The translations under genes and the position numbers were made by a program. From Benincasa hispida (Eukaryota > Streptophyta > Magnoliopsida > Cucurbitales > Cucurbitaceae), in the NCBI RefSeq assembly GCF_009727055.1, contig NC_052357.1:3896397-3960396 (forward strand): a DNA stretch of 64,000 nt. Reading direction: 5' to 3'. Shown piece by piece: positions 23,682 through 35,749 of this stretch (positions are counted from its first letter, which is position 1; each line of letters opens with the position of its first letter). The notes under the pieces are model-generated. The model made no database searches, was not told the origin of the DNA, and was given only the letters and a program-made list of their open reading frames with translations.

Positions 23682-25336
23682 TTACTTCTAGATATGCGTT
23701 AATTAACAATGTTCTTGTAGTATGCTGTGCATTCTCACAAGTTTCCTTGCGTTGAAACCAAGTATAATTTCACCACAAGTTTCTCGGTGTGATCCGAGGT
23801 CGAACACATGGACTATTTGAGGTTATTGCGTTATGCTTGTGATACATGCGACCAGGGGTTTTCAGTTAATAAAAGTTGTTATGTACAAGAATATAAACAT
23901 GCGATAAAGTAAAGTAAAGTGGTAAAGTTGCGATAATAAAATAAATTGCGTTAAAGTAAATTGTGATAAAATAAATCTAAGCTAAGATGATACAAGGTAC
24001 AGGTTTTATGATACAAGATACTGAGATCAAGGTTGGCTGTGAAGATTATGCAAAGATCGTGTAATGTGGTGACAAGTCTTATGTATGAAGCAGAAATAGA
24101 AAAGATAATCAATACAAACATCGCAAGTTTTTTAATTGCGATAAAGATATGAGTACGGTTCCACTTTTCCCTTGATGTACACCTCTCGGTGATCGGCCAC
24201 GCTTCCATATCTCTGTGGTGAAACAGGGATGAATGTAATGAATGCAAGGTTGCTTCCATCTTTGGAAGTACTACTCGCTTTAGTTAACGCATTCTTCTAA
24301 CCTTCTCTTGACAGATCAGAATGACATCTTCACTTCTGCTCTCATAGGTGAAGATGTCGTATAGCTTTAGCTAAACATTCTTATTTCTCTATCACATATT
24401 AAGTTACTTGTTTAATCCATATTAATTACCAAGGGATTAAGAATACTTTATGAAGAAAACGATAAACGGAGGAAGGGAAATAGACAGGGAAGTGGATATG
24501 AAAATGATCGAGACATTCAATATTTCTATTCAGCATCTGATACATGATTTGTGAATGAAGAGATTAAGAAGATGAAATACAGTGATGAATAGAGTTAGAA
24601 ACAAATACAAATAAGCACCAACATCTTAGCGTCGATTTGGATGGAGACTTGCTTGCCGGTGTGGATGGATCGTGCGGAAGGATGAGCTTCCCTCTTAGGC
24701 TTGCTCAACCGGTAGTAGGGATCTAAGCTCAGAGCTTCACGGCAGGATCTGACACAATAACACTGAGACTCACCTCTCGGCCTTGTCTCTTTTCTTCCCG
24801 GATTTCTTCCGATCAGTACTCAACTCAGCCTCTCTCTCAGTAATTCAGCAGCAATTAGCCCTCATATCAATTATACCCGTATCAAGTATATCTTCTCTGA
24901 ATTCTATAGGGGTATTTATAGGTGAAAAGCTTTGACTCTTGGCTTGTGGACCCCACTTCTTGTTATGGAAATTCCGGAGATGGAGGAATAAATATTCCTT
25001 ATGTTATGCAATCAGACCGTCAAATCTGCACAACGGTTAGTTGTACACGTGTCACAATCCTCCGCCTTTGCATTATTTAGCTACATTTTTCGATCGGTTG
25101 CTCGCATGCGGTGTTGTTTTTATTACCACATGCGGTTGAAATTCAGCTCTAGATCGACTATCGTATTGCGCCATCATTGCGTTAATCGTCTCTTCATTGT
25201 TGATTGACGGGCGCAATGTAACAGAGATGCGTTATTCAGTTTCTTGTTGAACCTTAATCGCAAGCGGTGACTTGGTTTCCTACAAAATAGAGTAAAAATA
25301 TCCTTTTCTTCCATCTTGACGATGTTAGTGGGTGTA
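23682..25336 (-). repeat. Athila-type LTR 2, minus orientation, 5' end missing
   Basis: Inverted copy of LTR 1. It lacks the terminal ~125 bp (TGATAAC... up to the TACACCCACTAAC block) because LTR 3 begins exactly there at 25337. It is closer to LTR 1 than to LTR 3 in the stretch I compared by eye (for example the block around the CACCGCTTGCG box), so LTR 1 and LTR 2 form a pair and LTR 3 is a different subfamily. Confidence 0.85.
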
Positions 25337-27118
25337 TGATAACTTGTAGAAATACAAGGTATTTATGGCACCTTATATAGATATTGCGGCCAAAAGTTAG
25401 TAATTATGCGCCAATTGTATGAAAATTAACCTAGTATGACAATAATTATAAATGTTTGCAATTACACCCACTAACGCCAAAAAGATGGAAGACAAGCCAA
25501 ACTTTACTTTGTTTTACAGGAGACCGAGTCACCGCTTGCGTTCAAGGCTCATGAGAAACTAATCAATGCATCTCTGTCACATTACGCCCGTCGATCAACC
25601 ATGAAAAGACGATTACCGAAGTAACGGCGTAATACTACAGTCGATCCAAAGCTACACTTCGACCGCATGCGGTAATAAAAACAAACATTGCATGCAAACC
25701 CATGATCGAAAGATGCAACTGAGCAATGCGAGAGCGGAGGATTGAGACATGTGTACAACTAACGGTTGTGTAGAATTGATGGTCTGATTGCATAACAGAA
25801 GGAATAATATCCTTCCATCTGCGGATTTACCAAAACCATCACGTGAGGACCACAAGGCCGGAGTCAAAGGATCTGCTTCTATAAATACCCCAGTGATTTC
25901 AGAGAAAAGTATGCTATTGGATACTGGGCTAAATGATGTAAGATTTTAAAGAGAAAAGGCTGAGCTGAGTGCTGAAGAGAAGAAATTCGGGAAGAGAATG
26001 AGATAAGGTCGAGAGGTAAATCTCAGATTCGACCTGTCATATACCCGATCGAAGCTCTGTGCAGAGACCCTTGCTACCGGTGGAGCAAGCTTAAGAGGGA
26101 AGCTCTTCCTGTCATCGAATCCATCCAATCCGGCAAGCAGATCTACATCGAATATGTGCCAAGACATTGGCACCGGATTGTATATGTTCTATCTCTCTTT
26201 CATTGTACATATTTTCTTTATCTCTTCATTCACATATCATGTATCAAACACTTAGTAGAAATATTAAATGTTTCGATAGATTTCGTTTACCACTTTCTGT
26301 CTATTTTCATTCACCCATTAGTCCCTTTCTTCATGATGTTTTCTTAATCCCTTGATGAGCAGTATGAATCACCAAGAACTTAATATGTATTAAAGTTATA
26401 AAATACGTTTAGCTAAAGCATGCTAGACGACATCTTCACCTGTGAGAGTAGAAGTGAAAATGTCATTTTGATCTATCGAGAGAATGTCAGAATAGTGCAT
26501 TAACTAAAGCGAGTAGTACTTCCAGACATGGAAGCAACCTTGCATTCATTACGTTAGACTCTGTTTCACCACAGACAAGTTGGAAACGCGGCCGATCACT
26601 GAGAGGTGTACGCCAAGAGAAAAGCGGAACAGTATTTGTAATTTCAATTCAATTAAGAACTTGCGTTGTTTGTAATACTTATCTTTCTTTTCCTAATCTA
26701 TTCACAAGACTTGTCGTCGCATCCCACGTCTTTGCACAACCTTCACAACCAGCCTTAATCCTAGTATCTTGCACATAAAGCCTGTATCTTGTAACATCTA
26801 GGTTTATTGTATTTTTATGTCTTATCGCATCTTTACCGTTTTCCTTTATTTTACGGCAATTTACATACTGTACACACCTTTTATAAAGAATTAAAAAACC
26901 TTGTCGCATATACCATGAACATATCGCAATAACCGGCACCACTTCCCCGTGTTCGACTTCAGATCACACCGAGAAACTTGCTGTGGAATTACACTTGGTT
27001 CCATCGTAAGGAAACTTGTGACAACGTAGGGCATACTATCTGAGCAATCCCTAATTAACGCATAAATGGTAGTAGTATTGCATCATTGTGAGCATTTAAT
27101 ATCATACCGAACGCGTTA
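25337..27118 (+). repeat. Athila-type LTR 3, 5' LTR of element G
   Basis: Starts TGATAACTTGTAG, has the hairpin with one mismatch (25339-25362) and the TATA box near 25879. It is followed at 27127 by a tRNA-Asp primer site and gag, so it is the 5' LTR of an Athila-like element. The end is approximate (27105-27120). Confidence 0.78.
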
Positions 27119-27126
27119 TAAGTTTA

Positions 27127-27144
27127 TGGCGCCGTTGCCAGGGA
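27127..27144 (+). other. Primer-binding site, tRNA-Asp type
   Basis: TGGCGCCGTTGCCAGGGA differs at one base from the usual Athila/Tat primer site complementary to the 3' end of plant tRNA-Asp (GTC). Its position just after the LTR marks the start of the internal region of element G. Confidence 0.8.
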
Positions 27145-27240
27145 ACTGGTCAATGGTTTATTGTTTTAGTGATTTTTGGTATTTTGCAGGACAAGTCTCA
27201 TTGTACTGGCTGTTTAACGTGGAAAGCGGCCTGACGGTTT

Positions 27241-28740
27241 ATGAGTTCTGGTGCTGAACCAGAATTCGTTGCTGACCCTGAGATCAAGAGAACCTTCCGC
27301 GCGAAGATACGCCAGAATAGGAATCAACAAAAAAAGGCGGCCAGCATGGTAAATAATAACGATAAGGCGGTGCCAGATGTAAATCAAGGGGTTGTTCGAC
27401 CGACCCAGGATCCCGTATTCTTGGCAGCGGATCGCAATATCCCAATGTGAAACTATGCGGCACCCAACCTGTATGATTTTTCGCCTGGAATCTCAAGGCC
27501 AACTGTTGAGAAGAATGCCCGCTTTGAAATCAAGTCGATCATGTTACAAATGATCCAGAACGTAGGGCAGTTTGTGGGTCTGAAGGTGATGACTCGCATG
27601 CTCACTGACCAGCTTCGTTGAGACGAGCAGCAATTTCTCCCTACATGGCGTGACTCTGGAGAATATTAGGTTGTATCTGTTCCCTTACACCTTGAGGGAT
27701 GAGGCTAAGAAGTGGGCTTATTCACTAGAGCCCAATGAAATCACGTCATGAGGGCAATTGGTTGAGCGGTTTTTGAAGAAGTTCTTCCCACCGGTTGTCA
27801 ACGCAAGAAGACGGAAGGATGTGCTAAACTTTGAACAAAAAGAGAATGAGACCCTGAGCACTGCTTGGGTGCGGTTTAGAAGGTTGGTGAAAAACTGCCC
27901 GCATATCGGGATTCCCGATTGCATCTTGATGGAAACATTCTATAATGGCCTGAACAGAGCAATGCAGGCTGTTGCTGTTACTGATGCCTCTGCGGCAGGA
28001 GGTTTTATGGACAAGGCATACGCGAAGGCCAAAGTCATCCTTGATCGCATCTCGAGGAATATGAATGACTGGATAAATGATGAATATGGAGGCTGAGGTG
28101 TCGATCGAAGAAAAGCTGAAACAACCATTGTTCTAGTAGAGACAAAGACTACATTGGCCGCCCAGATGGCCACGGTAACCTCAATCCTCCAATCAATTGC
28201 CATTAATCAAAGAGCCATTGCTCCACAATTAGTGCAACCCACTACGTCGGCTCAAGTGGTCGCAATTGGCTGCGTTAGCTGTGGAGGAGCTTATGGAGCT
28301 GAAGGATGCCCATTGAATCTTCAGCAAGTGTGCGCTATCCAGAACAACCCCTTCAGCAACACCTACAATCCGGGGTGGAGGAGCCATCCTATCTTTGGTT
28401 GGGGCAGCAATCCCAACTTAGGAGGGCCAATGAACCATCAAAGGGGCAGCAGAGGGAATCCTCCGTTTCACCATAACCAAGGGCAATTAAGATTGCAGAA
28501 CCAGCAACCTTCATCATCATCTAATGCCTCGGGAGGATCGTTAGAGGCGCTGCTGAAACAATACATGGATAAGAACAATGTAGTAATGCAAGCCCAAACA
28601 TCCTCTATATAGAATCTGAAGATCCAAGTGGGCCAGCTGGCCTCTGAGCTGAGAAGTCGGATACCTAGAATACTGCCCAGCAATTTTGAAGCCCCGGGAT
28701 CAATAGGGAAAGAGCAATGTTCGTGACGACATTGAGTAGG
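27241..28740 (+). pseudogene. Athila-like gag of element G
   Basis: Broken gag of a Ty3/gypsy Athila/Tat-type element. The N-terminal part from 27241 carries ADRNIPM and, after a stop, NYAAPNLYDFSPGI. The conserved capsid region (27758-28096) has WVRFRRLVKNCPHIGIPDC and FYNGLN. The zinc knuckle near 28274-28315 reads CVSCGGAYGAEGC: the usual His is replaced by Tyr (compare CATCGDGHAMEEC in element F). This is followed by NNPFSNTYNPGW, a hallmark of Athila gag. Stops and frameshifts occur at 27448, near 27620, 27752, 28096 and 28610. No protease, RT or integrase follows. Confidence 0.87.
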
Positions 28741-29550
28741 CAAGTATGACCGCCTGAGGAGATGTGGAATACGAGCATCAAAGACAACGCAAATTTTTAG
28801 TCCATATCTCGATACTACATTTATTCTGCTTTACTAAATTCCTTCTTTGATTTCTGAACCAAGTTTTAATGATTCATTTAATGCAAATTTTGACTCTTCG
28901 AATTTCATTCTTCAGTTACTTATGTGCATTTAATTCATTCCCGCTTTTAATTCTTTGAGTTTTCTGTAGTTAGCGTATGAGCTTTAATTTGTGAATAATT
29001 GAGTCATAAAGAAAAATAAATAATAATAATAATAAAATAAAATTCATGTGTAAAACATAAGTTACGAAAATAAAACATTGAACAACAAGAAAGCAAGATG
29101 ACAATGGGCACATCCCAAACCTACTAGGAATGCATTGCAATCACGTAACTCAACTGTATTGAGTTGAGGGGTGTGTTGCGCTCATATATGTCCTTTGCCC
29201 GTCCTTAGCCAAATGCACTATGTTGAGGTATCCTCCAAAAATGCATTGGTTAAGGGGAGTGTTGTGGGGATATATGCGTTGTTGCCCGTCCTCTGCAAAG
29301 ATGCAGTTGCATTATTGAACACAATGCATTATACCTTATCATGCGTCCATTCAAATAAAATATTAAAGAAAATTTTGTTTGGTAATTCGGGAAGAAGGCC
29401 AATTGATTCGTATCCCCAAGCAATTATGGCTTGACAGACGAAAGGACGCTTTTTCTGAAAATTCCATAAATGCGAGAGGTGGAACGACGCGCCTGTTGAG
29501 ATGCTCGAGGTCAGTCGTCGTACAAATCGCATTGGGCCCCACCACGGCCC
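28741..29550 (+). other. Non-coding part of element G after pol deletion
   Basis: No ORF of note. It includes an (AAT)-rich microsatellite at about 29008-29040 and T/C-rich sequence. Its position between gag and the charged ORF indicates that the whole pol was lost and that this is the post-pol spacer of the element. That origin is an inference. Confidence 0.45.
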
Positions 29551-29554
29551 AACC

Positions 29555-29562
29555 TATAAATA
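29555..29562 (+). promoter_or_regulatory. TATA box upstream of the charged ORF
   Basis: TATAAATA inside a typical plant core-promoter context (CCAACCTATAAATACCCCC) lies 126 bp before the ATG at 29681. The stretch between is C/T-rich and contains AACCCTAAA, like a plant leader. It is not in an LTR, so it could be an internal promoter. Confidence 0.6.
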
Positions 29563-29680
29563 CCCCCATCTCCATCTTTGGAAATTATTTACCAGCAAAT
29601 CAGAACCCTAAACATTTTGCTTTCAGAACCCTTTCTTCTCCCAAAAGCTCGAAGTTTACCAGAGCTTCCAACCAGTTTCA

Positions 29681-31590
29681 ATGGCCGACCAAACACCAAA
29701 CCAACCTGCTTCACCTTCCATCCATGACCAAGCAGCCATGCGAGAGGCAATATTCCTGGCTGCCAGTTGCAGGCTTACCGCACAAGCCCATTCTGTCCTC
29801 AAACCCGCCGGAAGATCCCTTGGCCGTTAGGCCTCCTGCATTCAAAAGAGGAGGAAGCACTAAAAGCTTGCCAACACCAACACCGTCCGTCTCCACTGAA
29901 AGTGAACGGAAAAGGCGAGACGACACGGAGGTGTTTGGCAATATCTTAAGCACCTTAGAGCAAGGAAAAGGACTACCCGAGGCAGGGGTTGTAAACCACC
30001 ACTACCTATAGAGGAGGAGACGGTGGTTGTGGTGAAGGAAGCGATAAAGGATGGAGTAGTGGTGGTAGAAGATTTGGTGGCTGAAGAAAAAGATAAAGAA
30101 AATGATGTTTTGGTCCCGGAGACTCCGGAGGCTACCATCATCGCAGAAATATTTAATGAGCCTCCACAAATGGAAGAAGAGGAGATTGCAATCATTAAAA
30201 GAGAAGAAAACGAGATCACAATTGAAGAGGCCGGAGAAGCGGAGAAAGAGTTAATAACCCCTATCCTTGCGATGGAGGAGATTGCAGGAGGTGGGCTGCC
30301 AGCTGAGGCAGGGAAGGAAGCCAGAGCTAGATTGAAGAAGGCAGCAGAGGCTGAAAAGGAAGACAAGAAGAAGAAGAAGAAGAGTAAGGGAAAGAAAGCT
30401 GGAAAGGCAGAGTCATCGCATCATCACAAATCAAGAACGAACAAAGAGAAAAAGGATGATGATGAAGATGAAGAGGCCAAGAAGAAGAGGAGAGATGAGA
30501 AAGAAGAGAGAAGATTGAGCTGAAAAGAGAAGAGGTGCTTGAGAGAAAAAGAAAAAACAAAGCAGAGAGCTGCAAGCCTCAAGAAGGATGGAGAATCGGC
30601 CTTTGTAAGGGAGGATAGGGGGGAAACGACGCAATTAATGGAGTCGCTACAACCTGAAGCAACACAAATGGTTGCGACGGACGAAGGAGAAGAAACAGAG
30701 GGAACCCCCTAATACGGCGTCGCAAGGAGAATGCGCCGCAAGGGTCGAGCATCGACCCTCAACGTTTAATGTTAGCATTGGAAGAGAAGGAAAGAAGAAA
30801 AAAAGAAGAAAAAGAGAAGCAAGAAAATATGGAGCGGGGCAAGCTCATCATCGTAGAAGGGAATTAAAGAAGAAGATTGGAATTTGAAGAGATGCGAAGC
30901 AATAACGAGCTTGCCCGACTTGAAGGGATCCGAAAGCGTGAGGAGGATCAACGTATATTGCTGGCCTCTAAGCAGTTTGAAGAAGAGCTTGAGAGAGAAG
31001 AGAAAGAGGCGGAAGAAGAAGAAAGAAGGAAGAAGGAAGAAGAGAAAAGACTGCTTTTGGAAGAGAAGAGGGGGAAGTGCGAAGCTAACAAGTAGCGCTT
31101 GTACAAAAGTAAGGGCAAAGAACTCACTGAACGCGAGAAAGAGGAACAGTGTAAGGAGTAGGAAATGAGTCTAAGGCAAGCTGCCCACCTTGCGCAAGCA
31201 AAAGGCAAAGACATAGCAGAAAGCAGCGAGCCAGCATCGGCCAAGAAGTGATCAGCTAAAAGAAAGGCGAATGATGACATGCTAATCGATATGGGCTTCT
31301 ACCCTACGCCGACCCCACTACCTGATCTCATCACGAGTATCATTGTGGAGCATGGGTGGGACACTTTCTGTCAGTGCCCATCCATCATCGTGTCTCAGGT
31401 AGTGCGGGACTTCTATAGCGGGCGTCTGCACGAAAATAGGGATGCGGTGACTTTAAAGGGCAAGACAGTACACCTCAGCACAAAGGACATCAATGGACTT
31501 TATTAGATGAGGGACAACCCTGATGCATCAGGGAACAAGATCATTGATGATCCTACAGAAGGATTGATGAAAGACGCGCTGAGGGTTATT
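29681..31590 (+). pseudogene. Charged coiled-coil ORF with plant transposon-protein domain
   Basis: Begins at ATG 29681 (MADQTPNQPASPS) and is traceable across several frame breaks to about 31590. First part: proline/serine-rich, then a Glu-rich acidic stretch (30023-30300), then Lys/Glu-rich sequence with KKKKKKSKGKK. Second part (30877-31095 and after): long E/K/R coiled coil (EELEREEKEAEEEERRKKEE). Third part (31279-31590): MLIDMGFYPTPTPLPDLI and EHGWDTFCQCPSIIVSQVVR, then KTVHLSTKDINGLY. This resembles the 'putative plant transposon protein' domain (Pfam Transposase_32 from memory) found in ORFs beside Athila/Tat elements. The function of that family is not established. Stops near 29829, 30010, 30522, 31095 and 31506 make this copy inactive. 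Confidence 0.65.
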
Positions 31591-33693
31591 CTTCCAAACG
31601 TTCTTCAAACAACAACAATTATTCTAAGGTTGAAGCGCAGTCTAAGGGCAAATTAAAGGGATATTTAGGTATGGCAAGCCAAGACACATCAAACGTGATT
31701 TTCGGGTGAAGGTGGTATGTCATCATTGTGGAAAATAAGGTTATATTAGACCAAATTTTCGTGTGGATCTCAAAGAAGTAGAAGCAAATGTTGTATAGAA
31801 AAGTAACAAATCTGAGAAAATTAAATGGGAACAAAGCTTATCAATTAAAGTTATTGATCAACCCAATAATTTGCATGCTAATATTTCTATAGACAACAAT
31901 ACTGATTAGATTGTTAATTTCGGTTGATCTCACTATGCAACTGGAAAGATTTCTCTTTTTTCCGATGTATGTGCTCACCAAGAAGGAAGAGTAATTGTGA
32001 TGGTTGATAATTCCTCTTGTTATTGAAGAAGGGCATGTTAATGTTGAGAATGGTGGTGTTTCTCTTACATATGTTTATCATGTTTCAGGTTTAAAGAAAA
32101 TTTTGGTTTCGGTCTCTCAAATTGCCGACTTTGGGAGGTATGTTCTTTTTGGACCAAATAATATGAAAATTATTTCTAATGTTAAGAAATTTGAAGATGA
32201 TTTTTTGTTCACTGGAAAGAGGAAAGATTTCTCTCTACGTTTTATCTGCAAGTGATGTGTATGCTAAAAAGATAGGTCAGAGTGATGGTGCAACACTTTG
32301 GCATGCTCAGCTAGGCCATGTTGATTACCAATTGTTGGACAGAATTTATATAAAGAAGCTGTTTGATGGTGTTCCCCTCTTTAAAGAAATACACCATGAT
32401 GTGGTTTGCCTTGATTGTCAATTTGGTAAGCCACATCATCTTCCTTTCCCAAATTCAAATAATAGATCTACTGATGCATTGCAGTTAGTTCATTCAGATA
32501 TGATGGGACCAAATAAAACACTCAGCTATTCTAGTTGTCGTTATGTTATAGTCATTATGGACGATTTTTCTCGTTTCACTTGGGTGTATTTTTTGGAAGC
32601 TAAAAGTGATATTTTCTCCAAGTTTATCTTGTTCAAGAAGCAAGTGGAGAAGGAATTTATGTTGCCTATAAAGTGTCTTCGCACAGATAATGGGGGAGAA
32701 TACATGTCTGATCAGTTTCATATTACTGCAAATAGCATGGGATTCATCGCCAAATGACGTGTCATGACACTCCCTGATAGAATGGAGTTGTTGAATGTAA
32801 ATTAGCACATCTAACCTCCATGTGCTTGTCTTGGCTGCATGCATAGAATCTCAAAGGAGATATGGGTAGCAACTATTCACTCAGCTTGTCATGTCATAAA
32901 TCGTTTACCTCCATGGACAGGGTCAGATCTATCTTCTTTTGAGGTACTATATCATCAGAAATCCAATGTGAGTTATCTTTGAGTTTTTGGGTCAATTTTT
33001 TGTGTTCATGTTTCAAAAAGTAAACGTACTAAATTAGACCCAGAGGCAAGACGTTGTATTTTAGTTGGATATAATACTCACAGGAAAGGATGGAGATGTA
33101 TGGATCCAAAGACGAGAGAAGTTTTTGTTTATCGAGATGTGCTGTTTGACGAAGTTTCGTCATACCAAATGGATGCAAATTTAAAGAAGGAAGACATTGT
33201 TGACATTTTGCCTTTCTTTACCGATGATGTATTAAACGAGAAGGGTACTAATGTTAATCCTAGAGAAAATGTTGAGACAAATGAAGATACTGAAATTGTT
33301 ATTCGTAGGTCTTTTAGACTGAGAACACAACCTATTAATTTATCTGATTATAAGGTACAGTTAAATAGTTGTTCATTTTGTATCTTGTTTTTTAATGGGT
33401 GATATTTATGAAGATGAACATCAATCTTATAATGAAGCTAAAGGAATTCTTGAATGGGAATAAGCAATGAAGGAGGAAATTTTGGCTCTTAGCAAGAATG
33501 ACATGTGGGAACTTATTCCAAAGCCAAAGAAAGTTGAATTGGTTACTTGTAAATGAGTTTACAAGTTAAAGAAAAAGCCTGATGGTACTATTGAAAAATA
33601 TAAAGATCGTTATGTAGCTCGTAGTTTTTCACAACAATATGGTCTATACTATAAAGAGACATTCAACCCTATTGCTAAAATGGTAACCATCCG
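31590..33693 (+). pseudogene. Copia element K: gag end, protease, integrase, start of RT
   Basis: Tnt1-like copia polyprotein in pieces. A gag zinc knuckle near 31710-31750 is degraded (CHHCGK, stop, GYIRPNF: His and last Cys lost). The protease active site is mutated (the DSG equivalent reads NFG). The pre-integrase WHAQLGHVDYQLL and CLDCQFGKPHHLPF (zinc ligands present) are in the long frame 32179-32757. The integrase core keeps HSDMMGPNK and LRTDNGGEYMS. Linker and RT start run 33100-33690 with several stops. It ends within the RT motif ETFNPIAKMVTIR, exactly where the LTR of element B starts at 33694. The junction with the preceding ORF at about 31560-31590 is approximate. Confidence 0.85.
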
Positions 33694-33886
33694 TGTTAGG
33701 GTTGATGCCCTAAAGTCTCGTGTCTTGTAGTTTGTAAACATTTTTTGTATGAACGCTTGTGATGTATAATATATGATATTTACTTCACTGATTGACTTTG
33801 CACATTTAGATATTTTATTTGCTTTACATAAACCAATAAACTTAATATCCCTGGTTGTCTTTATGTAACTTAAGCATATATGTAGT

Positions 33887-35749
33887 TGTTGGGTTTTATG
33901 TCCTAAAAACTCGCAGTTTGTAAAATGATAAACATTTTCTATTATCAATATACTTGTTATTAATCTCATAAATTGTATGAAAGTCTAAATCCAATAAACT
34001 AAGACCCATGACTATTGTAATGAGTACTTGAACTTTATGTGGAGGCATAAGAGTGGATCAGGTTCGAGTAAATAGTCAAAATGATCTATGGTACATGAAT
34101 GAGGTTGGGTACCTTATTATGGTAACACCATTGGATGCGGCCTACTCTGTACTTGTTACAAAGAGTTGTAAAGTGCTACATATGATGTGATCCTAATTCG
34201 TACATGTTACGACATGAGGAGTGGGGGCGTCCTATACAATGAGTTTGCATAAGTTCAGGACCAAGAAATAAGTCGCTCTCATTTTATAACGCTGTTTACT
34301 GTTTAAGACTAACTATTTCACCTAGATGACCTAGGTAACTCGATCTTAATCTTGAGCTAACTATGAACTCCTGTTTATTCGGGATTGCCCTTAGATTTGC
34401 ATAGTTGAGGGTTGGCTCAATAGCTTCGGCTCAATAAGACTCCTATTTCAGGGGTAAGACGGGATAGATAGCTAGCGACATAGGGTGCAAGACGGAGTTC
34501 ACGCCTACCCGATTTAGGGATAGGAGAAATTTTGTTCTCTCAAATACTGAATCCAGGTCTTGAACAAGGGGCCTCACTCTCTCGTTGAGCTGAGAGAGTT
34601 TGGTTTGGTGATTGGATCACAAACCAGTTGTTGATTAGAGGATCAGTAAGGACTCGAGGAATAAGACGTAATCTCGGGGGTAAAACAAATATTTGACCCA
34701 GTCATTATTACGAACAACCTGTGAAGGGTCGACTTGCTGATTATGGTTAAATCACATGGACATAATATATTTACAATGAAGGGAGTGCAACTATGGGCTT
34801 TAGTGGAGTGACCCATTAGTTAACGAATGGAGATTAATTTGGTCTAATGAGTTTAGCCAATTAATCTCGGATCGTTGGAGCCCATGATCTGTAGGTCCGC
34901 GAGGTCCCTCTACTAGCTTGTAACAGACTAGCTCTAGAATAGCGTGATAAGTTAATTTGAAATGTTCAAATTAGAATTAAGAGAATTAGTAATTATATGA
35001 GATATAATTATATGTGTAATTTTAGAATTAAACGGAAAAGGAGAATTTATATATTTAAATATGATTTAAATATATAAAGATGAAAATGTGTTAAAATTAA
35101 TTTAACATTTGATATTAAATTAATTAAGTTTTATTTAATAATTAATTTATGAAATTAATTAATTTTTCGTTTTTAAAATCAAATAGATTTTTAAATCAAA
35201 ATTTTATTTTTAGATAAAATTGAAAAAGAAAAAGAAAACTAAAACACAAATGGAAAAATGGGTTTTTCCATTCTCCATCTTTGAAGTAGCTCACACATGA
35301 AGCAATTATTTGCCTTGTCTTCTCCAAGCAGAAGCTGCAACTCATGCACCTCTTCTCTTTGCATGTTGATCTGCAATATAATGAGAAGATTGGAGTGAAA
35401 ATTGGGCATGCAATCTACAGAATTTTGAGAGAAAATTCGGTTTAAAGAAAGGTTTTTCAACAAAGGTTGTTGCATTGAGCTATTCTTCTTCATCCCGTGA
35501 TTCAAGCTTGTTTTGAGTCTCACAACTCAATCTAGAGCACCAAAAGAATAGTGGGGAAGATCTTGAGGTGGTCTACAATAAAATATGGAGAAGATAGCAG
35601 CTGGAGATGGAGCTTTGAAGAAGTTCTACAAGAGGTATGTCTTGAAACCCATTTTTTTTGCAGAAGCATGCTTTATATTATGCCAAAATTAGTGAATTTG
35701 ACTGCTTAGATGATCCTTGTGCTTCCGCTGTAATTGATACAATCCTACA
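33887..35749 (+). mobile_element. Solo LTR (1863 bp) nested in 5' LTR of B
   Basis: Starts TGTTGGGTTTTATGTCC and ends ATCCTACA. The flanks GTAGT (33882-33886) and ATAGT (35750-35754) are a 5-bp target duplication with one substitution. The middle part is alignable in places with the I/B LTR family (GTCCTATACAATGAGTTTG, TTAGTTAACGAATGG) but is clearly a different, related copia family. No coding region. Confidence 0.87.

Noticed and set aside
27284..28203. Minus-strand ORFs opposite Athila gag
   Set aside because: They mirror the plus-strand gag codons and have no motif of their own.
29860..31280. Ser/Leu-rich minus-strand ORFs (168, 110 and 82 codons)
   Set aside because: They are the antisense of the Glu/Lys-rich purine run and result from its base composition.
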